Shown here in pieces: positions 12,218-27,100 of a DNA stretch of 64,000 nucleotides. Source of the DNA: Muricea muricata (lineage: Eukaryota > Cnidaria > Anthozoa > Malacalcyonacea > Plexauridae); the NCBI GenBank assembly GCA_963855995.1, contig OY979717.1, forward strand, positions 60,976,243 to 61,040,242. The letters run 5' to 3'. A program made the translations under genes and the position numbers. Under the pieces are notes generated by a model. The model saw only the letters and a list, made by a program, of their open reading frames with translations, was not told the origin of the DNA and searched no databases. Each line of letters begins with the position of its first letter. Within the stretch, counting starts at the first letter, position 1.

Positions 12218-14593
12218 CTGAAATCAATCACTGACGGATTAGGGCTGCTTTTTAATAATGTTATATTATTCTGCTCAGTCGAGCGTTTTAGGGCCTGGAT
12301 TCACTTTTGGGAGGCGCTTGTCAAAATATGGCAACGATCCTCTTCAGGTGAATATGAAAATGTTCCTGGAGTGGTTCGCACTTGACGAAGCTCTAACGAA
12401 ATGTGATTGCTCTCAAATATCCGGACTACTTATGTACAATTGGCCGTAACAAACCCTCTGCATGGTTGGAATTGTATTCTAATGACAGTGAAGACAATTA
12501 TCATTTTAAAATTCCTAATCACTTCATGTATGAACGCGACAATCTTCGAATTCCTTACTTGGAAATGGAGCATTTTTTCAAATCTACCTTGGGGTATGTC
12601 GATCGCGTGTCGAGCAACTGACCAATGCGACGATGTGCCGACTTTTTTTAGTATAAATCATTGCACTATTTATAAGTGGCAGAAATTTTGGAAACCATTG
12701 AAAGCTCTTTCATCTTATCAATGATCTAAAAATAGTTCACAAGCCGCAAAAAAATATGAGGATTTTGTAGTAAACAATTCATTTACATCACAAACAACTG
12801 TACAATATTAGGATAAGTAAATTATGAAGACAAACGTTTCACTTCTTGATAGAATCAATATCGTGTGTTTGTCGAGAATGAGTTAAATCTATATTTAGGA
12901 AGGTTTGCAGTTTCTCCCTTTTATGTCCATTGGCTGGGCCTTAACCTAACGCTACCTAGAGATGGCTACTGCGGGATATCCACACATCATGCTGGGTACC
13001 ATCAAAGGTCACCTCATGTCGCTTCAAGCTTATATCTCACAAATTGACTTAATAATTTTTATTCATTGCAATAAGCGGGAAGCAATTAATCCCTCCATAT
13101 ACAGATATAGCATTTAAGTGCAGATAAACATGCTATTATAAAGTTTATCTCGTAAGACTCGGCCTCATAAAACTACTTCAGTGCTTGTCAAATTTTTAGA
13201 GACAATTGCATAATGATATCGGGTATCAAGTTGATTGGTATCCACAGGCCTGTCGTCGAGGCACGAGACATACCTATTAAACTTTGCTAAGTTTTCTAAA
13301 GAGTATTGGAAGCGGAAATTGTATGTATATATTTGTGGTTTTACTGGTTAAGGGTACTATACCAATTCCAAAGACATTTAATCATACATGTAAGCATTAT
13401 TCATATTTTTCAATGCTGTACGACGCCAACATTTCTGGATCTATAATTATAAGTATTTTATCGAAATACATGTATCGAAAAGAAAAAAAAGTCAGTATCT
13501 TTGTCTTTGAAAGTCTTTCAAGGTATCGACGTAAATTCTAGAATGTAGCATATTACGCAATTAGGATTTAGAAGAATTTTCTACATCAGTTGCTTGCATG
13601 CTTGAATCTTTTAAGTGGCTACACACGTGAACACATTAACTACGTAATATTATTTCCATTCGATTCTTACACATACCTAAATATCATCTTGCCCAACCAA
13701 GTATACCGTCATGAAAATTGTCCTTGTCAACGTTTGTATATACGGCGAAATATATACCCGATAATCTTATATTAAGTCCACTAGAATTCTGTGGTAGAGA
13801 TATATAAACGTCCTGTTGCGAATGTTCGTGTTTTGTTACCTCCAAGACAAAATAAAGCTACTTAAATAGCTTAGCCACTTTCTCTGCACTCAAGCACGCA
13901 TGAGATTAAGGTCTGAATGAAAAATTGTGCGTGGAATTTCTACTGATAATGTGGGTTTATGTTATCAACTGTGTGAACATACGATAGTTCCTGTTAAAAC
14001 GTCAACAGGCAATTCGGTAGCTGTGTGTTGATGTAATTAATTGGAAATATGTCAATTGCTTTGAAACAGTTACTCTCTCATTGGGACATGATGAAAACCT
14101 GATTACTGGCAAGCGTATTTATGCATTTTTCTATCAATTTGACTTCTAAAGTACTGGACCAACGCTACGTCCTAATCATCCCACTAATGATGTAAAAATT
14201 TAGTTGATTGCGCACAAGAAAATGCGTGTTTTATTGTTATATTATGGTTTGTTTTGCCGCAAATGATCAGTTTGCCCTTTGGCTTTAATTACGTTCGGCC
14301 ATATTTACTCATCAATTCATCTGGTAAACATGTTCCGCATAGCATTAATCCAATATTGTCTTTATTTGCGTGGTGTGCAGCTAGTAAACTTGGGATGAAA
14401 CATCACCTGTATGAAAAGCTACTAGAAGATTCTGTATAGACAATGTTATCGCCAGTGGTTCACTCTTTCAAAAAGCCGCAAAATAGTAAAGAATTTTTAA
14501 ACCCATGGTCGTATTTACCTCATTTACCTCACTTTTCATATACCATCTCTTGTCTGAGCTATTTGAGCAAATGCATGATTAAGCATTTTTACT

Positions 14594-14913
<320 letters not shown>

Positions 14914-17900
14914 CCACTTTTTATTTCGAGTTTGTCCAACCGACCAGAACTTTTCTCAGTATTCTCTCATTCTGAGAAATTGTGACACTGAAATCGAATC
15001 GTTAATATATGCAGTGGTTATATATAACTATGGTTTGGTGATGATTTTGGAATATATATACCCTCTAAACTATTAATTTATATCTTGATGTTTTCTTTTC
15101 CAGATTAAGTTTTGTGATGTGATTGTTTTTGCAGTGCTTGTATATCTCGGTTATTTTTTTAGCCAATCCGTGTCACTGCGGTGAACATGAACGATTATAT
15201 AATCGAATTGGTTTCATTATAAAATTGAACGAACCGCTTTCTGTATCAGGAGAAACAGATGTTTCGAGTTCTTTGCTTTAGCACGTTAGCATTGACAATT
15301 TAAAAGATTAAAGCACGCAAGTCATAAAAGCATTATTATCATAAGCCAAAATCCTGGAATGCGCATCAGGTTAAGAATTAAGCCATCAGGTGTTATGCGA
15401 GCGAAGCAGGCACCAAACTCTACTGAAGCAAAAGCGAAGGATCTGGAACTAGGAACGCACTAGAAATTTAGTTTGTTTGATACCCATTTCTTCCTGATTT
15501 TCATTACTAAAACTAAATGTGTTTTAGTTAAGCTTCAACTACATAGCTATCTTCAAGAAGACGATAATAAAATAAGTGTGACTTTAAAATACTAAAGGCA
15601 TGAAAGGTATTTGGTGAGAAATGAACTTAAATGTTATGCAAATTAACAGGAATTTCTAAGTAATATTAAAAACACGAACAGGATCATGCTTTAATTATCA
15701 GATATCAAGACATAGGCGCAGCCGAGCGTTTTATATCTGATAAGCGCATTAACTCTAAATATTTTTGAATGGCTTGAAAAACGACCCATTTTATAACATC
15801 TTGTTAGTTTATTTACGACGAAATTTTCAATATAGATGTTGTTTAATTAAGCCGATCACGAGGCAAAAGTTTTGTGTAAATCAACGAGCTCCTTTATCAC
15901 ATGTAGGCCGTGATTTCCTTTGTGTTATTATTAATGTCTTCTTCAAGAGGTATAAAGATTGTCAGTAGCAAAACAATAATTTTCCTAGTGTATTTTTTCA
16001 AATCAAAGACAATTTGCAGTATTTTTTAACAAAATGGCTTAAATTTCTTTGTGGCGATAATGAATTAGGACTTCGCCCTCGTCAACAATCACCCAATTGA
16101 AACCTCGAGCTCGTAATCCAATTGTTAAATAGAAATAAGCAGCTGCAGGGTTTTACCAAAGATAGAATTATTCCGATGTGTCTTTATAGATTAAGAGAGC
16201 ACTACCATACCTTACTGAACGAAGCAAGCGTATAGTGAATTGAAACTTACGTGCTATATAATTGGAAGAAGCTTTATTTGAGACATAATTGAGCACAATA
16301 TTCAACAAGCGATAATGTGATAAAACATTTTGCGAGTGGTAAGGCGATAAAAAGAGTATTACACAAGTGTTTGATAAGAGTTTGCGTGCCGTCATAGTGT
16401 GAACAGGTCAAAGTCATCTCAAGAATGTTCTCTAATTCATCTGGTATTTAGTGTCACTAATAATAGTTGACGGACTAGAGTTGTAATCTGTAACGTTAAG
16501 CCGAAAAGCTGTAATGTGTTTATGATACGAGTTTTTCGCTTATAAATCGCCAGCTGTACATATAACATCTGAGCTGTACACCCACAAACACTTCCACTGT
16601 TCGCAGGAAAAGTCCGAGCACTAGGAGAAATCCTTTTCTCCAGAACCTTTATGTATCCACTGAAGTAGCTATATTGAAAAGTATAACATTATAACTCAGA
16701 TATATGTAGAGATACGGATATTTGCACCATAATCCATATTATGGAAAGAGATGCAGAAGAATGGTCCATGTAGCATATAAATACAAAAGCAAAATACCTG
16801 TTAATGACCTTGTTAAACCTTGCATATAAACACTAAATATTATAACGAGAATGGTGTTTTGAAACTTGTACTGACTATTACCAGTATATCAACATAACAC
16901 TTGCTGGAAATCGTTTTTAGAAAACACGAGAATTGCTGCCATGTCTCATTGGTTTCTACGAATTTAGCAGCTTCCATATTCATTCGTTCATCCTGAATCA
17001 TATTGTTGCCCTCTATGAAATGCGCCCGTATGGCTATGGTCTATATGATTGGATATATATTGATCACTCTCATGAATTCATGACGTTCTTATATATTCAT
17101 AAATCATAATCTCACAGTGCACATGGCCACATAGGTGCATTACGTTTTTTCAATTAACATATACCTCTCGTAGGCAGTGCATTTGAAAAATTCACAGCTA
17201 GTAAGAACTCCAGGAGAGCTGCTTATACTACAAATCTTATGTATTTCCTCGTAACAACATTCCATTCTTGTTATTTCCGGATGGGATTCTGACTGCATGG
17301 AAATAGGGGTTATACGGCTGGTCAAGAACGTATAGGCATCTAATGTTCATACTGTTACTAAGTCTGCCAGGAGTGTATATATGCATATACATTTATTTTT
17401 TCTTTGACCTCAGACACTCACGAACCTATAGTTAATTTTATATATTTAAAGTGTTTTATGATCAGGCTTTTCACAGCCGCATAATGATAACAATCGCATA
17501 TAACTCTGCGCAATATCTCGATGCCAGTATTCCGGCCGAAATTTATTCCCCAGTTCCAACAGTTGTTTTCCACTTCAAACCTCGTATGGTAGCGAAATCT
17601 GCCGTATTTCATTGTTTCGTGAACATTCAGACAACAATTTATGTAGGGACACAATAGTCATAGAATACGCTACTTTTTGCTGCGATGTATGTACGGCTTA
17701 AAAAAGTCAATTTGTCGAAACTCAAATTCGAGACAGTTAAGAAAAACTCATTCGTGTATACCCCTCGGCTATATAATTGCAGGGAAAGCAGGAAGATATA
17801 TTATATTATAATAAATAATAGTACAAGCAACTAACGCTGCCAGTGTAAAATAGCATACGAAAGATATGTTCTTCCACTAACACTATCCACTAACACTATA

Positions 17901-17919
17901 TATAGAGAGAGATTACTGC

Positions 17920-18055
17920 ATGATTGGCGAGTGCGTACGATTTTTATGCACGAGTTGTGAAAGATTGCTAAACGAACGAGTGAGCGCAGCAAACGAGTGA
18001 GTTTAGCAATCTTTCACAACAAGTGCATAATAAAAATCGTACAAACGAGCCAACC
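17920..18055. repeat. Inverted repeat (palindromic element)
   Basis: The left arm GTACGATTTTTATGCAC-GTTGTGAAAGATTGCTAAAC (about 17936-17982) pairs with the right arm around 18000-18045. The loop carries GAACGAGTGAGCGCAGCAAACGAG; a similar ACGAGTGAGCGCAGCAAACGA lies in the palindrome at about 18890, which suggests a related family. No clear target duplication was found. Confidence 0.75.
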
Positions 18056-18819
18056 ATAGAGAAATTTGTTTGTGCCATACTTATGGATATTATTTTGACA
18101 CTGAAGCCTGTCAAAGGTGAACAATGTCGAAACAAAATATTAAACTCTCACTGAACAGATTTATATCGTTTATTTCTTGGTTATTTGGCCTAAAAAGTGA
18201 GTCAAAGCCGTTCTTATTCCCGCGTTACATGTTTTTTATTCGAAAAACTTCTTTTCTTTTTGACATGAAAACCAAATCGACCTTTCGCGCCTTCACCAAC
18301 ATGGCAGCCATGTTGTGAGCAAATTGACAATACGATTTTCTTCACTAGTGAGAAAAACCGTATATCCAATGAAAATGTTTGAGAAAAACCGTATAGAAAA
18401 CCGTATAGCTAATGAAAAGATTTACGTGTTTACCTCGCGTAAATCTCCATATGTATGGCATAAATATATTTATCACTGTACTTGCGCCTTTATCAGGGTG
18501 ATAAACAGGGTGACATAAAAACGATATGTCCCGGCTATATCGTTTTTTGCCCCGCTGCAAAAACAAAGATAGCGTCCGACTGCAAATCGGTAGTGAAAAA
18601 GCAAAATAGGTAATGATAGAAGGCCAATAACAAAAAGATATCTGCAACAGTAAAAAGATAACTTATTATTGGCTTGTTTTTGCAACGTTCTAGCTGTTTA
18701 CGTATCTTTTTTACAATGTTTTTGCATTCATTCGAAAATGAAATTAAATGATTTATAATTAGAAAATAAAATCTGATTTTCGCCTCTGAATAGCTCTGAT
18801 AAAGGCAGAAGTATGTTTT

Positions 18820-19722
18820 GTATAGGTTATCACATGAGGGGCCAGGTGATATCAGTTTTATCGCTCGAGAGAGGTATCGTATTTTGTCACGAGTGAGCGC
18901 AGCAAACGATATAATCGTCCCTCGAGCGATAAAACTGATATCGGTCATGGCTTTATAGGATACCCTAAAGGTCGAAATGTTGAGAGAGCACTGGGCTTCT
19001 CACTCACTGGGACTGTATCTACTTCACCAAATTTAGCTAAAGAGGGGGCGCGTAGCGCGACAATCATTACTCGCCCTTCGGGCTCGCGCTTTAGCTAAAT
19101 TTGGTGAAGTAGATACAGTCCCAGTGAGTGAGAAATCCAGTGCTCTCTCGACATTTCGACCTTTAGGGTATCCTATAAAGCCATGACCAACTGATATCAC
19201 GAACACCGCGGTCAAACGTTACACGCATGCGCGAGACCTCAGAAAAGCGCGGGAAACACAAAAGCAAATTGAATACAAAGGAGTGAAAAGCTAAGAAAAG
19301 CGAAGAATACAAGAAAACTGCTGAAAATATAAGGTAGCGAACTTTTGAGTATGTTCCTTATGTTAAAAGAAAGTTTTTCTGAGTTTACCCCCTCGTAATT
19401 TTATTTACCCTTTTTTCTAGAGCTTCATAAACGTGCCGACAGCGATGCTCCTGCTAAATATCCTTACAGCTGTTGTTGTCACCATCGAGAACTAGGGCCA
19501 GAAAACACAACAAACAGCAGTGCATGCTTACAATGAAATTATGTAATATGCCAACAAGTGAAGTATCACTGCAATCAACGACCATCGGTAGCGATGTAGT
19601 GCGATGTACCATCATCATCATCAGTTGATGTTCTTCTACTTCTTCGCCGGACAACTCGCGCATGCGCAAACGTTTGACCGTGGTGTTGATATCACGTGGC
19701 CCCTCATGTAATAACCTATACA
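18820..19722. mobile_element. Nested palindromic element interrupted by a MULE-like insertion
   Basis: Outer arms TATAGGTTATCACATGAGGG at about 18820 and its near-complement at about 19702-19722. Within it are a second palindrome, GATATCAGTTTTATCGCTCG (about 18848) against CGAGCGATAAAACTGATATC (about 18923-18942), and a third pair, GATATCACGAACACC-GCGGTC (about 19193) against 19655-19698. The structure is split by the element at 18943-19188. ORFs inside are not credible genes. Confidence 0.65.
18943..19188. mobile_element. MULE-like MITE with ~105-bp arms and 10-bp TSD
   Basis: 246-bp foldback with ends GGTCATGGCTTTATAGGATA and the exact complement; arms of about 105 bp pair through CGAAATGT-GAGAGAGCACTGG and GTATCTACTTCACCAAATTT. 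The loop is GC-rich (GCGCGTAGCGCG). A perfect 10-bp duplication AACTGATATC flanks it (18933-18942 and 19189-19198). Long inverted repeats plus a 9-11-bp duplication are typical of Mutator-like elements; the superfamily call is inference. Confidence 0.85.
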
Positions 19723-22700
19723 TATCAACAATTGACCTTGGCTCGGAACGTCGATTTTCACTTTCGCGTAGTATACATACAAGGTGCATGCGTTATTTAG
19801 TATATATAAGCGTCTATATTAGGCAGGATAAAAATTCAAACGAAAGTTCTTTTTTGGTGTCTGTGTAGAGGTAAAATATTATTCATGTAAAAAAAAAGCA
19901 GCGAAGTTTATTAAACAGGTATGTATGCAACTAGGCCTTAAAAGTCACCATTTTTGGTGGCAAAATAATTGTATGATGTTTGTTTTTTATTAATTGTGTA
20001 CAATTGTTTCACCTCGATAACCGTTGCAAAAAGGGATTAAATTGCTAAATTTTCCTTTTAAATAGCCGCCGAAAATAAGGTTTTTTCATCGCGTTCTTTT
20101 TTCATTGGGAAATGTCAAAATTTGATGCTGAAACTTGGTCAGTTACCACAGCAGCACTATCTCCAGGCTTTGTTTCCTGTAGTACAGTTGTTGGAAGGGC
20201 GGCCGTTTTGAATATCTGAATATTTATAGAATACATTTGAGTATCGCAATAGAGAAACGAGCAAATTCATATTATTCGCATAAATATTAACATGTTATGA
20301 ACACTAACAGCTTAGAACACTAAGAACTTTTGTGGCGCTTTGTTCGATTTCGAGTGGTCTTCGGCACTGACCTCTAAGGCACATGTACGTGGTATACTAG
20401 TGTAAATAAAGGGCATAAAGCAGGTAACTCGGCCGACAAGTGCCCTTATTCAAACGCAAACGTTTCGATGTGCACACGCTCGCTGCGAAAGCAAATACAA
20501 TCACAGCAAAGCCCTGCACGCTTGATGCAGTTTTTCATATACGATCGAACAAATTTAGCGGCGTACGAAGCGATCAGGCAATAACAGATTTTAATATAAC
20601 CAGGTAATAAAACAACTTTACTACAGGAAACAAAATCAGGAGATTGGGCTGCTGTGTAGTTTGTATAAATTACAAACGTGTAATGGTGATGTGGGCTTAT
20701 CAGTCAGTCCGCAAAATTGATGCCCTTGCTACTTTAGTAAACAATAATATTGGCGGGCTATTTTTAATAAAGTATTTGAAAACAGGAAAAGACAATATAC
20801 AAATCAACTTTTTTTACTTTTTATCCAATTACATTACTAAACATATCCTTTATTTAAGCCATACTTGTTGAAATACATGTATGTGACATTTTCCAGCTCT
20901 TCACACCACATGCACGAGCAATATAATGAACATAAACATGTGGGATATTTTATTCATTTCTCTATTCTGTCGTCTATATTAACGTCCACTATATACGAAG
21001 CCGACAGTAAGTGGAACCCTGCACAGTCAGAACTGATTAAAGAAGTGGAATCTTACCGCCTAATCTTTCCTCGCGAAGCTAAGACGGTTGTGATCTACAT
21101 CACAATTGTAATAGAAAGCGTTCTGCAATAGTCGATCTAAAGGTACCATACTGCGAAAAAAGTAACGTTTCGGTAGAGATCCGAGAAACACTATGAAGCA
21201 AAAAGACCAAACAATGGTTTACATGACCTTTGGCTTTGCGTTCACATCCTGTAGTTAATTGCAGTACATGCAAAAAATTAGTACCCAATTATCAAAGAAA
21301 GATATGAAGTGCGTGGTGAAAACTGGAGTGCGCGAATGGGTACATTCCATATAAAACTGTCCACACCCTGCAGTGTAAGTCTTCCATATGTTAGCCTGCG
21401 TAGCGGCGCGTCATCTTTATACCCAGATACATCTAAACCAAGCATATCAAGTATCCGCACGTTCAACAGGGTTTCTATATTATTCGGAGAAATTTATTCA
21501 GAGAAAAACACTTTGACATGTCACGTAAGAATAACCGTCTTTCCGTTGATGGGGGAGATATTGGGGAGGCTCGGAAACCCTCATGCAACTGTCATGTACC
21601 TATTGGATTTATGTTGTAGGATTAAGAATCCTCAAGGAAATCTCATTTCCGATTGTTTTCGTGTAGTCAAACAAAATATTTCCTATTTCTAAATTTCTGA
21701 CAACGTGTTTCATTAACATTTAGACTTGGCAACATTGAAATTGTAAATTCACTTTTCTGAGAACAAACCCAGTCACTTATTTCTCAGTTGATGTATTATT
21801 CACTTACTTGATTTATTTCTACATTCATATCAATACATTTTATTCAACACCGGAACTATAATCATTATAGATGAAACATTGTCATTGAGTCATAAGCAAG
21901 CCATAATTAATTAATCGCGTATACACTGAATATACATTTGACGTCAATTGATTGACAAAGCTAAAGGAAATCCGCTAATTTTGAGCCTTCTTAGCACACA
22001 TAAAATCTCCTTACACAAATGACCACTATTATTAGTTTTTGACGTATTTTTATCCTCTTGTGTATTGTTTCAAGTGTAATGGTTTTAAGTGTTTTAAAAA
22101 GTGTAACTGTTCTCGTAAACGTATGTTCTTTGGAATAGGACGAGAAACCATACCTATATAATTTACAATTAGTTTCGTAGGTGATCGAAACACATTCAAA
22201 ATTGAAAGTATAGTGTATTGACTCACTCAATTATCATCAGTCAAAGATACAACATGAAATGACTCGATCTTTGTAAATCAATTTACATTTGTCCGATTCA
22301 AAAATCAAACATGAAATTAGTGTCTCATTTCAATGGCATATATACATCAACTTTAGATATTTACTGTATAAAAAATTCTCGGTATTATGAAAAACCTCTG
22401 CCTGTAAACATTTCCTGAGGGGCTGTACACATAGGGGGCATACTGCAGGTCAGTTGCCCTCAAGAGAAAATTAATCTGCATATTTTTGAATGAGAAAGTG
22501 TGGCTGCATGACTGGCTGTCGAATCTGATTTTAATTCTGAGTTGAATCCTACATACGTTTGTTTTTCGTTTGTGTTGCTTCTGGTTACTGTCGCTTGATA
22601 AACTGCGCTGGCAGTTATTAGAATATGGGCGTGACTGTGAGTTTATTGCGGCAATTGCATTCATTATAGATAAAGCCAATAATTTAGTTTAATGGTTTAA

Positions 22701-23920
22701 AAAGTTTCTCACCAAAGTCTGTTTCATCCAAAGAAAGAATAGCTTCCTAGTTTTTGATGATCGCTCTTGGATATAATTAGCAATCTTGAGGCATGGAAAA
22801 GAGGTGCATGAGGTCTAAAAAATGTTATGTTTTCATTTCACGAAGCACATGACATCCTATGTGTCATGACGAGAATAAAATATCTTAAAAATGTAGATTT
22901 ATAAAATGTAAGCGCGACAATAAATGGATTTGCAAGTTGTGTCATAATGCTCGTTCTCACGACTTAATGTCACCCTAAAAAGACAAACGCGTGGAATCTG
23001 GTGGAATTTAGGCAAGTACGAATAAAAATCAATAAAATATTGCCATATATGTGCAAAGCATTAGTATATTTATTGCGGTCATAATGGCGAGACAGTCGAT
23101 CCGTCGACTGGCGTCAACACGTACTTTACACCTGCAACAAGCTAATTCCATTTTACGTCTTTTATTATTGATCTTACGAAATAAAAGTATTTAGTTATTA
23201 AATTACCCGTAGGTGATGAAATCATGCATACAAGTTCAGTATGTGAACCTTTTAATAAAAAATATTGTTAAGTCCAAAATAATTGAACTTTTAACGGCGA
23301 ATAAGGGACGCAATGCATTGTGGGTATGCTTTATACGTGTGCTGATCCCACTAACTTTTTTAACCTAACAATACGAAATCGATTTCAATTATGTTGGGTT
23401 ACACAGTGCGTATCCAACTATCCATACATCGTTGTAAAGATCCCTCTGATCTCATAATAATATGGATAGACCCTATCAAAACCCATTCGAGCGAGACTGA
23501 CTTGGAACAAATCTAAGTTTTCCTGTACCCATATCAGTAAAACTAAACTGACAGTATCCGTTGCCTAAAAACGGCTGGTTGAAAGTTTTCGTGCGTTATT
23601 TTTTGGAAATTATTGGTAGAAATGATCCATGCAGGTATCAACAAAATGCGGAAAAAACCGTTACTGAAAGCATTAGGTTGTCAGCCGTTTTGGATTATTC
23701 TTATAAGCTTCTTAAGTGAAGTCTTGATGACATCACGAGTGGGAGGGTAAGCCATTCCTAACTAAGTAACAATCAAAAGTGGGCTAAAATCTTCGTAATT
23801 AATATGCGAATTTAACAAGAAACTGAAAATAGATTGTGTTTGTGTTTCTTGATCATTATAGGAAATATAAGAAATCTGCGCGCCTTTACTTTTGCCCCGT
23901 ACCTGAGTAACACTAGTTAT

Positions 23921-24144
23921 CGGGGGCGTAGCCCTAAACAAGTGGGAGAGGGTGTAATCCAGTACTGGTTGATCCTGCTTAGAGAGATGTCTGTACCGTC
24001 TATTTTCTCATTTTAGGTAGCTGATAAATAAACGTAACAATGACATAATTTTAACGCTCTAGATGTATGTTTTAGAAAAAAAATTTGTAGAACGTGTGGG
24101 AGGGTTCCCGCCGCCCCCCCCCCCCTCACGTAGCTACGCCCCTG
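23921..24144. mobile_element. Probable hAT-like MITE
   Basis: Ends CGGGGGCGTAGCC and GTAGCTACGCCCCTG form an imperfect inverted repeat with a GTGGGAGGG segment repeated near both ends. Flanks CTAGTTAT (23913-23920) and TCAGTTAT (24145-24152) look like an 8-bp duplication with two mismatches. The internal ORF is not credible. Confidence 0.6.
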
Positions 24145-27100
24145 TCAGTTATACAGCAATATAGTGTAAGATGTGGGCGCTTGATACAAATCTGAAAAAA
24201 CACGTTAATCATGCATATCCACAATCACTGGGAAAGCAAGACAATTATAACTTGATTGCGGTAAAGGTGACCCGTTAAGTGCTTAAAAAGTTTTTTGGCA
24301 ATATAGCCTGAAGGTTTATGGAGCTGCTACTAATTTAGAGAAATCAATTCCTTAGACAACGTGGCTCACACTTTTATTACTTTGCTGATAAACTTTTTGT
24401 GCTGTTAAAAGATGGACTAGACGAAATCTGTACTTTATTTTAATGCGGTACATTCTCGAATGCACTTCTGGAATGCATATGATGTATTTTTATCTGATCC
24501 TGATTCTTACTTGAAAGAGATCGAGTAAAAATAAGGGGAAAAAATTTACATGTTCAATAACTTTTTCTTTACCAAGTTTCATCATCATGCATGATATGTG
24601 CAGCATATATCAAAGCATCTTGAAGTTTGTTGATGTCACAATTTGGCACATCAGCAGAACTTTGATGTATGCGATGCCATCGATACGGTGGCATGCCTCA
24701 ACTTTGTCTGAATAACTATGTTTTAAAGTAAAGGATACACAAATTTGTCTAGATAGTTCCAGCATATACCATTATACACCAATTTGGGGGCATATAATAT
24801 ATGATAATATCGTTATAATATCGTGTACATAGGCCGTAAGAACAATTCATTTCAAAAGAGATTATAAATACATGCAGAACAGGGATATGAAATCCTAATA
24901 GACGTCATACCAGGGAACAAGACTACAACAGGACAACAACGAAATTGTACTCAAACACAATTTTTTGTCAATTTTCAGTATGATATTCATTCCGGTGCTA
25001 GACTCGCCCCGGTCCTCTTTGTAATGTATAAAACACGCGGAAAGAGGGACCTGTGTCGAAATTGGCAAATATATTGTCGTAGCTTTTTAGTACGTTTTCA
25101 AGTTCAGATGGATCTAACGACGATTTAAATATAAAGTGAATGTAAATTGACTATTTATTTCAGCTGATTATCCATAGTTTCGACGCATGATCTGCCAGTT
25201 CTTCCCGCCTGTGTTTTATTTTTCATAGACAACTAGGGACAAGCGGTCATTAATAGCCAACGTCACGATAAAAATCTCCAGAATGGGGGTCTAATTTGCT
25301 ATATTGAAAAGAACAAACATGTGGACAGAGTGTTGCAGAGTTGTTACATCATGCACAAAAATCAGGGACGGATTTTTCAGCTGTGCTCACACAGAGGCGT
25401 GCACATACATAGTAATTACCAACCTACTGACTGAAATCCTCCCCCTCAAATCGAAAATATCAATATCTGTCCCTGGCTACCTGTATATGAAGTGCTGAAA
25501 ATATAACTCTGTAGACGCCATGAAAGTGTTTCATTAAGGAATACAAATACTATATGAATTTTAAAATATTGATAAATCCAGTTTTGTTTCTCGAGCTAGT
25601 TCAGTTACAAGGCTGTCAGTTTCTCATAAAACCAAACTTATGTACAATCTGCCTGTATACACTAAGTATTATGTGCCCATAAAGTTATTTACCTTGCAGT
25701 CATATTTTACGTTTCAAATAAAAAATGTTTGGTATTGGAGTAGTTTTTGTTTTCGTCTTATTAACTGCTGACAAAAGCTGTCGAAAAACCAGATGACCAA
25801 TTGATGTGTATTTTTATAATTGAAACTCCGACATTTTTCGACCATATTAAAGGCTTTTAGCCCCATTCCTACTTGAGAGAACTCCGCCTTTAAATCCATA
25901 ACGACATGAAGCTCGTCTTATAATAACTCCTGCTCATTAATCATTGTATGTGTTTATATGATTTTTTGTTCAAGGAGACCCATTTTGACAGCTAGGTGTA
26001 ATAGCAACGGCCAACGGAAAGCCATTATGATGACGATTTTATCACTTGATTTTGATGAAATGATTAACTGCATATTCTTATTTCAACAGGTACTTTATCA
26101 TATAGCAGCCATAAGGAAGATATCTTTAGACCTTTTACTTTGGTGCTGACTATATTTTTAAAACCTTTCATGGGACCGCAAAGGTTGGATAATATCTTAG
26201 TTCAGCTCACATGTGGTTTAAATCTTTCCAACTATAATAACTTTGATTTTGAGGGAATGTGAGCAAATGTGTTGTTCTCTGCGACTCTGCGTGTTTTCGT
26301 CTTTTATTGATCTATACATACTCACTTCTCCTAAAACGATCCCAGCGCACAGAAATACAGAACTTCATTCATTCATAGCCTAGTAGTAGAATAGATGCAT
26401 GGCCGCCAAACTCATTGGAATAGAAACATAATTTCGTATTGTGTTTCACTGTTTCTGCAAAACCTGTATGCTAACATCAATCATTCACCCAAACGTTGCC
26501 TTCGGCTCACTAACATCGGTCAATTGCATGGAGTCCATGCCATGGACAAAAATACGATAGGCACGCGTGACATCGTCTTGAATAACCATCCAGATAATGA
26601 CTTAAACACTGTAATTCTGATGATTATCTTCACCATCTATATAATCTGTTTTAAATCGACAGAAAAAAATTGTTGGCAAATAAAACCAGTAAATTGTTGT
26701 TAATTGAAATTCACTCTCAGTATTATCCTTTGGTAAAACAGCACAGATTGACAACAGGGCTTTTACAATTCATGAAGTGTTATGGGGCTGTCCTCATCCG
26801 TACCCGCAAGGGAGGCAGACGAAGATCTTTTGAAAATATTGCATAATAGATATTACACGGTGGCGCAAAGATATGAATAGTGGTTTCGAGTGGTGAACAT
26901 TATTTCCACGCGTAGTAAAAGCTATTAATCCCCCCCCCCCCGCACACATACACAACATACAACTTGCTCTGACTGTGTCATTTCTAGAATTTGCCATGCA
27001 GCTACTCTGCAAATTAAGCGGAAGCTAAAGACTCGGCTAAAGCTGTAGGTCTATATTCCGCGTAAGTCCTTTGTGGCACGCGAAAAAGGTGTCGAGAAAA

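Noticed and set aside
11852..12385. 177-codon + strand frame
   Set aside because: Antisense to the first coding exon of the PRSS23-like gene; the opposite strand has signal peptide, SAAHC motif and a matching splice partner.
18535..18948. 137-codon minus-strand frame with hydrophobic stretches
   Set aside because: It runs into the nested palindrome, has no domain and no homologous feel; hydrophobic bias follows from AT-rich sequence.
21309..21692. 127-codon + strand frame
   Set aside because: Longest non-repeat frame in the intergenic region, but no family motif, no splice partners and an overlapping opposite frame of similar quality.
25352..25480. CAGGGACGGAT … ATCTGTCCCTG ends resembling a hAT MITE
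   Set aside because: Only about 11 terminal bases pair, arms are weak and no 8-bp flanking duplication exists.
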